From assembly GCF_020740795.1 (NCBI RefSeq), contig NC_067285.1, positions 19,449,241 through 19,513,240 on the forward strand: 64,000 nt of DNA. Reading direction: 5' to 3'. Position numbers and translations under genes: made by a program. The stretch is from Apus apus. Lineage: Eukaryota > Chordata > Aves > Apodiformes > Apodidae. Of the stretch, positions 26,301 through 38,120 are shown in pieces. The notes beneath the pieces were generated by a model. The model was given only the letters and a program-made list of their open reading frames with translations, searched no databases and was not told the origin of the DNA. Position 1 is the first letter of the stretch. Every line of letters begins with the position of its first letter.

Positions 26301-27498
26301 AAAACACTGGAAGAGCAGAGTTATTGCCTCTGTTACTATTTTCAGTGTAATCTATCCTGAATGATCATAAAAGAGATTAAATCTAGCCTAGGTTTGTCAT
26401 TGAAAGCTTGCATGTGCCAGTGATATCAAAGTGCAGATGGCAGAGAAAAACAAGGATAAACATTTTTTCCACTGTCTCTGACCTAGTGAGTGAGAGCTCT
26501 GTCTTTTTTCAGCAGTGCAGACCTGCAGATAACTGACCACAGCCACTGCTTGCCTTCATCCAGAGGAGTGTCTTGCTCCATTTCTTGAGGCAGTTTCAAG
26601 TAGGCAGTAGGAGAAGCAATAACTAACTGCTCATGAACCTCTGAATTTTTCCCCTCTGATCCCAAAGATAAGAGGAGCCCAAATGCCTGAAGTGTAGTTA
26701 CTTTTGCAGGAGGCTGGGAGTAGGGTTTGGTGGCTGTAGGTGCAGATGGAGCCAGCCCCATGCTGGCCCTGAAACTGTGTGAACCAGTAACGGCAGGTCT
26801 GGGAAGATGTCTTGGCATTCCTCAGCATTTCAGAGCTGAACTGAGCCTTTACCTCCTTGGGTGTGACTTGTTCCACATGTCATAAACAACTACACTGGCA
26901 CCACTGTAATGTACTCCTAAAATGTCTGGGCTTTGAAGGGCTCCCTTCTAAGCTAATGCAACCAACCCTGATTTCCACTCTCACTCTACTCCTATGTGAG
27001 TCTCTTCTACCCTAGCCAAACTTTTGTCCCTCAGATTTACTCTTAAACTAAGTTTCAGCTATCAGCTTGGTGTTAGGCAATGCACTATTTTGGCAAATAA
27101 CTTCCTGGAACTGCAGTAAGAGGCTAAAATATCTCAACACCATCCATTAGTTTGATAACTCTCAACACCGGTATTTATCAACTTTACTGAACACATAAAG
27201 GAGACTGGAAAGTTCTTGTCTCTTGCCTGACTGGAAACCGGCAAGGCCAAACCATTTTGTGTGCTGCATTCTCCTGTGCCGAGTGCAGCCAGAGCTGCAT
27301 CCTTGGCTCCTTCTGGGGTCTTGAGTAGGTGCACATGGCCCAAACCAAGCTGAGGATGAAACCCCTTCAGGAAAGAAGCTAAAGCAATACAAGGGCTCAT
27401 TAAAAGTGTTAAAAGTTCTCTGCTAGAGACATATTTCTCTAAGAGGACTGAAAGCTGTTTTGCAGTGACAGAGGGCTGCCAGAAGCTCTAAGGTAGTG
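23335..27498. other. Spacer between MSMB copy A and the ELOB pseudogene
   Basis: No gene recognised. No further microseminoprotein exon was found when looking on both strands for the paired-cysteine exon 3 and the lysine-rich exon 4. A few short AT-rich runs occur, for example near 25,200-25,230. Confidence 0.45.
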
Positions 27499-27859
27499 AT
27501 GGAGGTCTACTTGATTACTTGCTGTCACAAGACAACAATCTTCATTAAGGCCAAAGAGACAACAACTGTGCATGAGCTGAAAAAGATGGTGGAGGGAATA
27601 CTGAAGAGGCACCAGAGGAGCAGCAAGTCTACAGAGATGACCAGCTGCTGGATAATGATTACAGGTCTTTGTTATACTGTGGCTTACGCCAAAGCTTCCT
27701 CCCTTATGTTCCTGCCATGGTGGGCTTGACTTTATTTAAACCTGGCAATATCACCTTTGAACTGTTGTGTATTGACCCTTCTCAAGCAGCCCAGAGCTAC
27801 CTAATATTATAAAGTCACAGGAGTCTGGTAGCCATTCTTGTGAGCAAACCTTGCACTAA
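27499..27859 (+). pseudogene. ELOB: Processed pseudogene of elongin B
   Basis: An intronless copy of the ELOB (TCEB2) coding sequence, the ubiquitin-like partner of elongin C in VHL/SOCS-box ubiquitin ligases. From the ATG it reads [15 protein letters not shown], then [15 protein letters not shown], against human MDVFLMIRRHKTTIF, AKE, ELKRIVEGILKR. After one lost base near 27,610 the match resumes in the next frame ([13 protein letters not shown]; human PPDEQRLYKDDQLLDD). It continues through VGL and FELLCIDPS, and in a third frame through KSQESGS and EQ to a stop at 27,857-27,859. The 361 bases compare with about 357 in the intact gene. At least two frameshifts and a small deletion mean it cannot encode elongin B. 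No poly(A) tail or target-site duplication is visible. Confidence 0.85.
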
Positions 27860-30800
27860 AATCAGCATCTCCTGCAGACAGGGTGCTGGTCTTGTCTATG
27901 TATCCTACATCCATCCACACCCTTCCAAATATGTCTATCTGACAATGAAGTATTGCAAATCGATTACATGATGTCAGTGTGCTGTAATGCCCAGGCAGCC
28001 ATCAGAACTTTTTCCTGGAATTCTTCCCTGAAATTAGTGCTTGAGGAGAAAGGTGGCAGTAGCTACATGTGCACCTCCTGAACTTTAAATGGCAATATTC
28101 TGCCACTTGTGTTTCCTCTAGCCAATGTCTGTGGCTTTATCAGCTCTGAGCTGCTGTTTTTTTTTGGAGGGGAGGAAGCTCTGCACAGACTAACTATATC
28201 ATACTATACTAATGGTATACAAGCATTTCTTTCTCTGTCTTCATCTTGACAGTAGTGCTTCTGAAGAGTTTGGTTAGAAATCTTGGGGGTAAAGGGTGCA
28301 GAATTAACTTCTAGTCCTGCTTTGAGCAAAATCTTCAGAAAGACCAGAACCTTAAGATCTGAGTGGAGGAAAGGTTAACAAATGGAGCTTATTGCCTCCA
28401 AAGTTAAGGGACACTGGACTAATACAATGCACAACACTGAATGTAGAGTTGACATGAAGTACGGTACTGGCATGGACTGCTGAAAACTTCTATCAACGGG
28501 GCAAAAATTATTCTTCAAAGTATTAGGAGTTCACTTTCTGGCCTTCTCCATTCTTGAAATGCAAGATAAATGCAGTGGGAAAAGGGAGCTACAGCCAGAA
28601 AATGATATAATAAAACTACAGAGAGGTCTGTAAGAAATAAATTGTTTACCATAGCCATGAGATCAATCTTATCAATGCTTTTACTGTTAAGAAAACTTAA
28701 GTTACTTCTCTTCCCCAATAGAATTGACTTCAGTACTGTTTTGTTTTTTTTATGAACCAGATTCTCTATTTCAGAGTTAGTATTAGACTTCACTTCTACT
28801 CATGATTTCATAAGCAATCACATCTGACTCAAATCACATGGCTGGTCTGCAAAGAAAAAACATTAATTTTTGCTCTGTTAACAATCAGAGGTGCTAATGC
28901 ATTTAGTTCCTCAATAACACTGTGAAGTAGTGTTACTGATAAGTTTTTGTTCTCCTGTACCTGGGGTAATTCGGGCAGGCCAACCTATGTACAACTACTC
29001 AGTCCTGTCCATGAGACCCCATTGGAAATTCCTCACCATACTGGTGAGCAGTTCTAAAATGGTGCTTACATTCTTAAACCTCGCTGGAGCAAACAAATTC
29101 AGCTCAAGTCTGTCAGCTGAATCTAGGTTTTTGTGCTCTCTGTAGCTCTGACTTGCCCACCCTCTCCTTCCAGCACAGGGGCACTGTGGCAGAAGCAGGA
29201 TGCCACCTAGTGACTGTACTGAATTCATCGGAGAGAAAAAAGAAAAACAAACAAAACCTCAGCAACAACAGAAAAATAAAGTCCCAGAGCTGTCATACAT
29301 GTAGATAAATAAGCTGTGCCAATGCAGCCGGGCTCAATCAAGCTCCTGATGCTACCCACTAGGGTTGCTGAAAAGCTTAAGTCCTCTCTGAAATTCTTGT
29401 CTGGCAGTGAGCACCAAGCAGAGAATACTGGCATACTTCTCACACAATTTTGGTCACACTGACTTCCAGACTTCTCCTTGCTGAAAAGAGATATAAGAGT
29501 CCCCCATTCAGAAAAGATACTCGGAAGAAAGTAAAGTGGGTTGTTAATGAGGAATATTGGCTGCTCCTAACAGAGGCCAAACCAGATACTGGACTCCTGT
29601 GTGCCGTGCTCCCAAATGTCTCTGCCAGCATTCGCAAAGATGTTAGTTTATCTCTTATATAGCTCATTCTTATAATTAGAGAACAATACTTCACGCTATG
29701 AATGCATACATTCAACAATCTGCCTTACACATTCGAATATTACAAATACAAAAAAACAACTGAAAAAAAGATAATTTTGTTAAATTTTCTAGGCTATTAC
29801 CTCAGGAGTCTGAAGAATTTTTAATGAATGGCTGCACCAAATCAGACCACTGCTTGCCTCTCCTTGACCGTCACCTTTGGTGCACAGGGCAGCATCCCTT
29901 TGTTCAGGAGCTGGGCAAAGGCAAGAGAGCACCCAAAAAAATAAGCTTTTGCAGCTCCCAGGAACTTTCTTTCCTGTGTAGGACCTGGGGAGACTAAGGG
30001 ATAGTGCTGTTAGAAGAGATCAGGCAAGGCCCAAACTAGAAACTGAAAAGGGGAGACAGAGTGCCTCGGGGAGCTATTGTACTCTGATGAGACTGTAATT
30101 CGGCTCAGTATAGCACCTCAGGGAAGTTTCTTGTTTCTGTCTCTGGAGATGTGCCCCACATTTGGCAGGCCAGGGCAGCAATGGGAGAAACCTCTGGAAT
30201 TACAGTGGAGAAAATACTGGAATACTTTGGAGGAGGTTATCACCTTGTGGTGGCAAAGGAGTGCAGTTCCAGTGCTCCATAATGGAGATCTACTTGAAGT
30301 ATTGACTACGCAAAAACACTGAAGCACTGGAAAAGTGTAAAATGCGTGAGTCAGTGGTTGAGACTTACATATCAAAAGAAAAGAGATGTGAAAAAGGGGT
30401 TTTGGGATAGGGAGAAGCTGTAAAGTAACCTGGTCTTGTTGAGTATTTTAGATTCGTTATATGATTTGTATATTCTAGGGTTCCTTTTAAATACCTTTTA
30501 TAAAAAAAAGCAGTTTGTCCTAAAATAAACCACAGCTTCGCCCAGGGATACAAGCACACAACAATAGCTTTGAACAGAAACATTCAGGCTTTCAAAAGGT
30601 GCCAAGGCAAACTGTCCTGCATACCAACAGATGAGTTAACTAAGAGCGAAGTGAACTCATAATGAACTGAATTTATCTAAGTTTTTAAAACTGGCATGAA
30701 GCAGAATGTGAACTGCAAATCTCTAGCTTCTTTGGTATGCATAATGTAAATGATATGCACTTCCCTTTTTTATGGTTGTTTAAGCTAGATTTTATTTTTA

Positions 30801-32990
30801 AGACCGGTGAAAAAATCTTAATGGAAACAAAACATGCATGTACTAAGCCATTATTTTTTAGGTAATAAACACTGTTTCATAGAAAAAACTTCCATGAGAT
30901 TTATGTCGTGTTCTAGTGTTTAGTTTAGAACACTTGGTAGTTGATACGCTAAGCACTAGCTTTCATTTTTACAGCAAAAATTCCATTTTGGAAATAAAAA
31001 ACTTGCCTTGAAAGAATGATTAGGGAAAGAGGGACCAGGACAGCCAATCCAAGACTACCTGTCTCTCTATTAGGGCTGGTGGGAGAGCTGTGTGCTACCG
31101 GGTGGAGACCTCTAATGTGTCAGGATAATTAAGGAAGCTCTTATGTGAATGTTTCCTTCCCACTATGTAGAGCTAGAGGTGTTATGACCCAAGGATTTGA
31201 GTGTGGGAGGATGTGGTCTTTGTTGGGACTGTAGCACCATGTGTTGAAGTACTGAAATGCCAAGACAAAAGTCACTTGGAAAAAGTGGAAAAAACAAAGC
31301 AGAGCTTTGTACACTCTGCCTCTGCTTTCTCAGTTTTGAGAGTTTTATCACCCTCCCACAGCTAGACTCCTTGCTGCAGAAGGAAGCCAAGTCCCTGCTG
31401 TGCTTCTGGCATTACCAAACTAGATGCAATAGGTAACATCATCTCTTTCCATGTTGAAACTTGGAGAAGACAAGAGAGAATCAGACTGCTTCCTGGGGGA
31501 TTTTTTAATTAGACATGAAATGAATCTTTCCTACTTCTGCATAGCAGACTGGGTAGATCCACATATCATAACAAGACTTGGCAGATGGTAGAGGAATGTG
31601 CTCCGGTGTTTTTAAGATGTGGTTAAATAGTTCTGGATCATGCAGGAGTGCTGGTGAGGCTGACTTTTCTGGGTGCCTAGGTCTATTCAGCCTTTAAAAG
31701 GAAAGTAAATACTTGGTCACAGTTTAGTTGAGACTTGGTGTTATCTATGGACAAGCCTTGCAGCTGAACCTGGAAGTCTCTTGCAGACAGAAAGGCATCT
31801 GTAGAATGGTTTGGGCTGGAAGGGACCCTTTAAAGAGCATCTAGTTCTTCTTGACAGGGAAACTTTGTTGGTCCTCCCTGTTGTATATTGGGACAGGCTG
31901 TAAATCTGAATGCACTACCTGCTGGAAACAGCAATATTCACATCTGAGAACAGATGTAGAGGGTGTGTGGCAGGCAATTTAAAAAATAGTGTAGCCAACT
32001 GGGTTCTCTTCCAGGGGAAAGGGAAGCTGAGGTGGAATAAAGCACTGGGTTGTTATACCTAGAGTCCTGTGTTGCTTCCAGGAACACATGTGGTTAAGGC
32101 TGAGAGAAGATGAGTTTGCCTTGACCCTGGAGACAGCAAGACCAGGATGAGAAGGTGTGTGTGTGCTCCCATTCCATGCTTGAGATGAGAAACTACAGAT
32201 GCTCTGACAACCTTTTTCTGTTACAGGGAAATAAAACATGAAAACATAGGATACTCCTAGCCACTTGTGGAAAGAGGCAACCGAACAAACGTACTCATAA
32301 AGATATGAAGTGGCACCCCAAGCAAGAGCTTACACCAGCGTGTGTACCCCTCACAGATACTGTTTCTCAATTTGCTGAGTGTCTTCTCTGTCTGAGCTCA
32401 GTCCAGGTCAGTCTCTTCATCCAGTCACAATCCTTTCCATTAGCCCATGTAATAACTTGGATTTCTTAATAGTTAATCTGAATAAAAGACCCTTTTTACC
32501 CAAAGCCCATGTTGAGGACTGAGTCTGCAGTGCTGTGGATGCAATGGAAGTACAGTGCTGGGTTAGAGTAGGTAGCTGGTGGCTCTTGCAGGCTGCGCAG
32601 GCTTCAGGGCACCACATAGGATAACACAAGATCATCATATAAATATAACATTGTCCTAGAAAGGAGTGTGTTCAGAAATATTAACTTGCTTTTTTATTTC
32701 TTTCCCGTGTTTTTGAATGTTCATTTTTTAGGTTTCAATCCTCAAATAAAAAAAAATATTTCACAGGAATTTCTGATGCTTAATCTGATTTTATTTTAGC
32801 TTTAAGATGCAGCTGTGCACAAGTAACAGAATATACTCCCTGGGACTGAAAAAATTAAAATTAGCAGCTACTGAAAATGCTTTAAAAGGTTGGCTTTAAT
32901 TTCTGCTCTCAAGGAACAAGTCAGTTCTATCTTCATGGTGAGGCAGAAGGCAGAGAAACCAAGGGAGTGTTTTGTGAGCAGATACTCAAT
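27860..32990. other. Spacer between the ELOB pseudogene and MSMB copy B
   Basis: No gene recognised. A short antisense CR1 tail lies at about 31,802-31,865. The other open frames are under 95 codons and have no family features. Confidence 0.45.
31802..31865 (-). mobile_element. CR1 LINE 3' end fragment
   Basis: The stretch TAGAATGGTTTGGGCTGGAA, then GGGACCCTTTAAAGAGCATC, is the reverse complement of the CR1 3' UTR (GATCATCTAGT, CCTTCCAACC, ATTCTATG). Only the last 60 or so bases survive, and the fragment is diverged. Confidence 0.75.
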
Positions 32991-32996
32991 TTTATT
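32991..32996 (-). terminator. Poly(A) signal of MSMB copy B
   Basis: AATAAA on the minus strand, 122 bases past the copy B stop codon. Confidence 0.6.
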
Positions 32997-33118
32997 AAGT
33001 ATTAGATTTTATGAGCAGATTTCACTCAACAGCTGCATTTTTCAGTGTCTCTGAATTTATGTGGGAGAATCCTTTAAAAAAAGGGAGGGAATATCCTCCA
33101 ATACACCATCCTTCTTTG

Positions 33119-36100
33119 CTAACCCACCCAGCTATGGACTGGGCATTCTTTTGAGTGATCATCTTTCTCCACTACTTTGTAAGTGCAGGCCTCTTGATTG
33201 AAAATGCTTTCACACTTCTCTGTATCATAGTCAACTGGTGTTACATAGCTGTCAGTGGAAAAAGATAAAGAAGTGATGAGACAAAGAAGTAAACAACTTC
33301 CATTTGAGATGGTATCCATGCTTTTAATGGCAAAAGACTACTGAGGAGGTGTTAAGAAGCAGAAAAGGGAGCCCACACGAAGCTCCCAGCTCAAAAGTTA
33401 CTTAGCCTGCTGTAGGATTAGAGTTGTTATTTATGGATCTGTTTTACACCCAAACGATATTTGTTGTGTTTATTTGCTATGCAGACGTCGTTGATTTTTC
33501 TTCTCAGCCACAATATGGAACATGAATTGCAGGAGTGAGCAGGTGTCACTATAGTCAAAATTGCAAACAGGCCAGCGTATCTTGAGCTGCTTCTCAGAGT
33601 AAAGAGGGGCTCTGTGTGGCTTTGGGAAGATTGGGATTAGAGCAGCAGAAAACACTTAAGTAACTACTTAGGTTCTTTCTTGAATCAGTTACTCGCCTGA
33701 AATTCTATACCCAAGAAGAATCAAGTCCTTTTTAAAATGAGGTATATTTGTCAGAGGAACTTCTGTCATGCTCAGTTGTGATGGTGTTGGGTTAATGCAT
33801 CATAACTTTGTGATAGGAAGTGAGAGAATGTCGTGGTCATTTCTCAGGGACCTCTGAGTGCAGTGAAGTGCTTTGTGCTGTATCGTGACAGTGGAGGAAA
33901 GCCCCTACTGCTGCTCTTACTCTGAACTCACCTGGAGCAGCAGTTCATTCCGATCTCGTCACAGGTGCAATCATTGCAGTCTGCATCTCTCCAGCTGGAA
34001 CCAAATTTATGCAGCTCTCCATCTGCGTCACGGCAGCCTGAAAATGCACAAAGCAGCCTTCACTGTCAGACTTGTTGCACTAACAATGCTATGGCTTGCA
34101 CAAAATGGGTGGGATCTTTGTTAGCTTTTTATATTAACATCCCTGGCAAGCCCAAAGGGTCCCCAACAGAGCAGGACTGATACTATTCTAATGCCTGGAG
34201 AAGGGTCTATTGTCTCCCTGTTTGTTCTGCTTCTTGGAGTGATTCATCTTTAAGTACAGGGATCGCAGCACCCAGCAGAAAGACAACTAGACACAGTTGG
34301 TCAGAAATAAGAAAAGGTTTGGACTTCCCCCTCCTTAACATCAACTATTGTTGACTTTTCATTTAGAGACTAAATCTGTCTGGAAAGCTTTTCCTAATTC
34401 TCAGCTGCAGAAATAAAACCAAACACATATATTTGGATATAAAGTTCCTGTCCAACTGTCACTTTAGACTTTCTAAATGAGTGATCTGGAGTGGTCATGG
34501 GATATGAGGACAGGGCAAGGCAGGACAAGAAGGATTTTGGGGTTCTAGGTTGTGTCTTTGCCTATAAATATGTTGTTTCTTTGGCAATACTAACTCATTT
34601 TTCTAGTAGTAACACTAGCTTTCCCAGAAGAAAAACTATTTGGGGGCACTCTGTTTTTGTATACTGGCACACATCAGGTTGTCTTGTGCCCAAATAATTG
34701 CATGTTTCTTTTGAGTGTGATTTTTCCTTCATCTCCACTCATCTGCAAACCGACAGACTAGCTGTGTTCAGGAAAAGCAGTACCACACTCCAGAGGAACA
34801 ACCAGTCTGTTAAGAACTTTCCTTGGGATAGGGAAAAAAAAAGGAGTAGGTTCATCGGTGTGCTGAACACTTGCCAATCTGTTCACCCCCATTTCCAGGT
34901 GGTTTCTCTCTACTGTTTTTATTTATTCCTAAATTAAGATAAATTGCAGTGATTGGACAAATCAAATCAAGCAGCGTTTGTGGTGGTGCCTTCAAGTTCA
35001 AGATAGCTGACTTTTTACCTATGATCTTACCATCAGTCTCTCCTGGCTCCAATGGCTGCAAGAAGCAAGCAGCATTGGACAGTGGCACACTAACAGCAAG
35101 AACAAGGAGGCAGACCAAGATGGTTTTCTGAAGAAGAAAGCAGAATTAATATGAATACTTAAGTAGCTATTAAGATGCCTTGCTAATAAATACTACCATT
35201 ATAAACAGGAAAAAACATTGCTATTTCAAATAAATATCTACTGTCTTTTGCTGTCCAGACACTTTTAACACGCAATTGGGAAGAAGCAGAGGCAGAGCAT
35301 CTTGTAGAATGGGGGAAAAAAAAGTGTCTTTCCAAGTTGTTAAAATCAAGCATTGCCTGATACAGGACTAGTAGATATTATTTGTGAAAGGAGTAGATTC
35401 CTTCCTCCTCCCTGTTCATTTTTCTTGTCCTTGTTTTCTCCATAGGATTGATCACCAACTGCCTTTACCGCTAACCTCACTCACAGTTTTAAAAACTTCT
35501 TCACTGGAGTCTGATGAACCCACTGGATGTTTCACCCTAATATTGAAGGATTAGGAACAAGCTGAGGAACTTAAGCTGAAGTTGAACCCCTAAGACCTGG
35601 CCTTGCTTTGAGCAGGAATTTGGAAGAAATTGCCTGCAGGTATCCCTTCCAAACTAGATAATTCTGTATTTCATTACCTTTGTCAGCAGCTTTTTCTGAA
35701 AACCCAAATTCCTCAATTAGTCTCTTATCCTTCAATACCAGATTTAAATGTTTCAAGGATTTTTACTTGGGATATGAAGTAAGTGCAAGAACTCCAGGCT
35801 GGAAGCTGTGATGAATTTAAAATCTTGGCAAGAGTGGGAAAGGTAGATGAGGAATAAACAATGACAAATACACACACAAATATTTATATGTGAGGGTTTT
35901 GGACAGAGTAGAACTGGTGACTTATAAAAAGAAGTCATAACTGTGAGATGGAAGGAGCAAAAACCAGCATTTAATTTTTCTAGGAGAGGCTAAAATCCAC
36001 AGAGCTGCAAGTGAGTGAAAATCAAGATAACGTTTTTGAGTTTAACTAGATATTAGACATTATGCGGACTTTTCACAAAAATGAAGGCCAGTTCTAAGTT

Positions 36101-36413
36101 GAGACATAACAGAGCTGCTTTCTGCCAGAAAAGAGATTACTTCTAAACATTACACGTAAGTGAAAACAGGTTATAATAAAAAGTCTTAGGTGGAGTCCTG
36201 TTAGACATCTCCTGCCATATAAATGCTGATATATTTTACCCAGGGTTCTTACTTGCCAGTGCCTACCTATTTGACTTCTGCTTTCAAAATATAGTTTTTA
36301 TTTCCTCAGAGTTGTTTAGATCTGAACACTCAGATAAATGCAACAGAATGTCCTTTAAAATCTATAGCAACATACCATAGTCTCTTACAATATAAGATGT
36401 AAAGACTCACCAT
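33119..36413 (-). CDS. MSMB: Beta-microseminoprotein, copy B (acidic, most mammal-like)
   Basis: Secreted ten-cysteine protein of 111 residues. Exons, minus strand: the ATG alone, 36,411-36,413 (donor GTGAGT); exon 2, 35,031-35,127; exon 3, 33,932-34,037; exon 4, 33,119-33,248. Exon 2 encodes a signal peptide ending LSNA, then ACFLQPLE. Exon 3 carries CNDCTCDEIG and the CC pair. Exon 4 reads VTPVDYDTEKC, then YKVVEKDD, and ends SWVG. It aligns without gaps to human MSMB exon 4 (PVGYDKDNC, YIVVEKKD, SEW). This copy looks most like the mammalian gene and is the best candidate for its orthologue. The mature chain is strongly acidic: 20 Asp/Glu against 7 Lys/Arg, about -13. Mammalian MSMB is abundant in prostatic and mucosal secretions; sites of expression in this bird are unknown. 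Confidence 0.96.
35590..35680 (+). mobile_element. Old CR1 LINE 3' end fragment
   Basis: TGCTTTGAGCAGGAATTTGG, then TCCCTTCCAAACTAGATAAT, then TTCTGTATTTC follow the order of a CR1 3' UTR (TTTGAGCAGGAGGTTGGAC, CCCTTCCAACC, ATTCTGTGATTC). It is diverged, and lies in intron 1 of MSMB copy B on the opposite strand to the gene. Confidence 0.6.
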
Positions 36414-36462
36414 TCTTGCAGAATTATGAGGCTTCCTGTAAGAAGCCCATCTTCTCAGGGAA

Positions 36463-36470
36463 CTTATATA
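36463..36470 (-). promoter_or_regulatory. MSMB: TATA box of MSMB copy B
   Basis: TATATAAG on the minus strand, 49 bases before the start codon. It places the transcript start near 36,440, with a leader of about 25 bases and no upstream ATG in it. Confidence 0.7.
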
Positions 36471-37571
36471 GAGAAGGAATTGATGATAACAGTCCTTGAG
36501 CAAACTGAACTTGCATGCATAACTCCAATCACGTTTCTGAAAAATTACCTCATGGGCCAGACATTGCTAAAACCAACCAATTATATAAAGGAAGGTTTGT
36601 TTTCCTAAAGGTACTAAAGAAATAGGTGTGGGTTTTGTGCCACACCAGATCTGAAAGGCAGTTATAGTAGGTACTTCAAGAGGAATTCCAAGCCTGTGAG
36701 GAATGCTTAGCACTTATTCTGAGAAACCCATTAGAGACTGTGTGGCTGTCACTCACAACAAAATTTGCATGCTTAGTTTGAACCACCTAGCTTTTAAAAG
36801 AGGGGAACCTTGAACAATCATTCAGCATTCTTGTTCATCAGTCGAAGAAGAAAGAGGGCTCTTGCAGAAAACTATTGCTGGTTGGAAAGGTTACATGTAG
36901 AGCAGGGTTTCTGTGGAGAGTGACTGGCATCTGTAGACTCTTAGAAGAACACAGTAGATAACCATTTTCTTATTTATTTTTTCATCATGTAGAAGAACCA
37001 GTAACTCACTGTCAAATTTTCTTCCTTAATCCTTGTAGCCAGTCCTTTTTCTGTAGAGGCTGTACATGTCTGGGGCAGGCACTGTTTACAAATGCTTAGC
37101 ACAGTAATTTTATAGTAAAGGAGTCAAGTACATCCTTTGGTTAACTTTGATCTAGTTGGCTCAGATATTTCAAACTGTAGCCCTGGTAGGTGAAGGAGTT
37201 TTCCTGTTATTATGAGTGCTGCACAGTTTGCAATACCTAAACTAACTTCTCTGCCTGCCTTATTGGGTGGATTTGAGGTTGAACTCCAAGCTGAGGTGGC
37301 TTTTCTATGTTTTCTGTCCAAATGCCAGAGAGCTAACTCAGGAAGTCCATGGGAGAAGGCCAGCATGATTGCAATATCAGTCACAGTGAGATCATGACTT
37401 GCAGGGACAGCCTTAGCTAGCTTTCAACTGGATAGGTTGCATGAATAGCCACCACAGTGTGGACAGAGAGCTTTTCTGTAAATCCCTTTTGGTTTTTCAT
37501 TCGGTTACTGAATCTTTCATGGTTTGGGATACTGTCAGTCTTTCAGAAGAGGTATTTCAGAGCATATGTAC

Positions 37572-38120
37572 TGTCCTGGTTTTGGCTGGGATAGAGTAAA
37601 TTTTATTCCTACTAGCTAGTAGTGTTCTGTGTTTTGGATTTAGTATGAGAATAATTTTGATAACATGCTGATGTTTTCCTTGTCGCTAAGCACCAAGTCA
37701 AGGACTTTTCAGCCTTGTCAGTGAGAAGGCTAGAGGTGCACAAGAAGCTGGAAAGGGAGCACAGCCAGGACACCTGAACCCAACTGACCAAAATGATATT
37801 TCATACCATACAACACCATACTCAGTTTATAGACCGAGGGAGTTGGATGGAGGGCAGCAGTCTCTGCCTGGGAACTGGTTGCTCATTGGTCAGTGGGTTG
37901 TGAGCAATTTCATTGTGCATCACTTGTTTTGTATAATCTACTAATACCAATAGTATTTTCTCTTCTGGCCTATTGAAATGTTTTTATCTCAACTCAAAAA
38001 TCTACTCTCTCTATTTTTTTTATTATTGTTTTCCCCAATTCTCTCCCCCATCCCAGTAGAGTAGGGGAGTGAGCAAACAGCTGTGTTGTGTTTAGCTGCC
38101 TGCTGGATTAGATCACAACA
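37572..38120 (+). mobile_element. Solo LTR, ERVL-like avian endogenous retrovirus
   Basis: About 549 bases beginning TGTCCTGGTTTTGGCTGG and ending CACAACA, with a pyrimidine-rich stretch and TCTCTCCCCCATCCCA near the 3' end, as in the common avian ERVL-type LTRs. No internal retroviral region is attached, so this is a solo LTR left by recombination. The flanks TGTAC and TGCAT may be a decayed 5-bp target duplication. It is a moderately old fossil. Confidence 0.85.
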
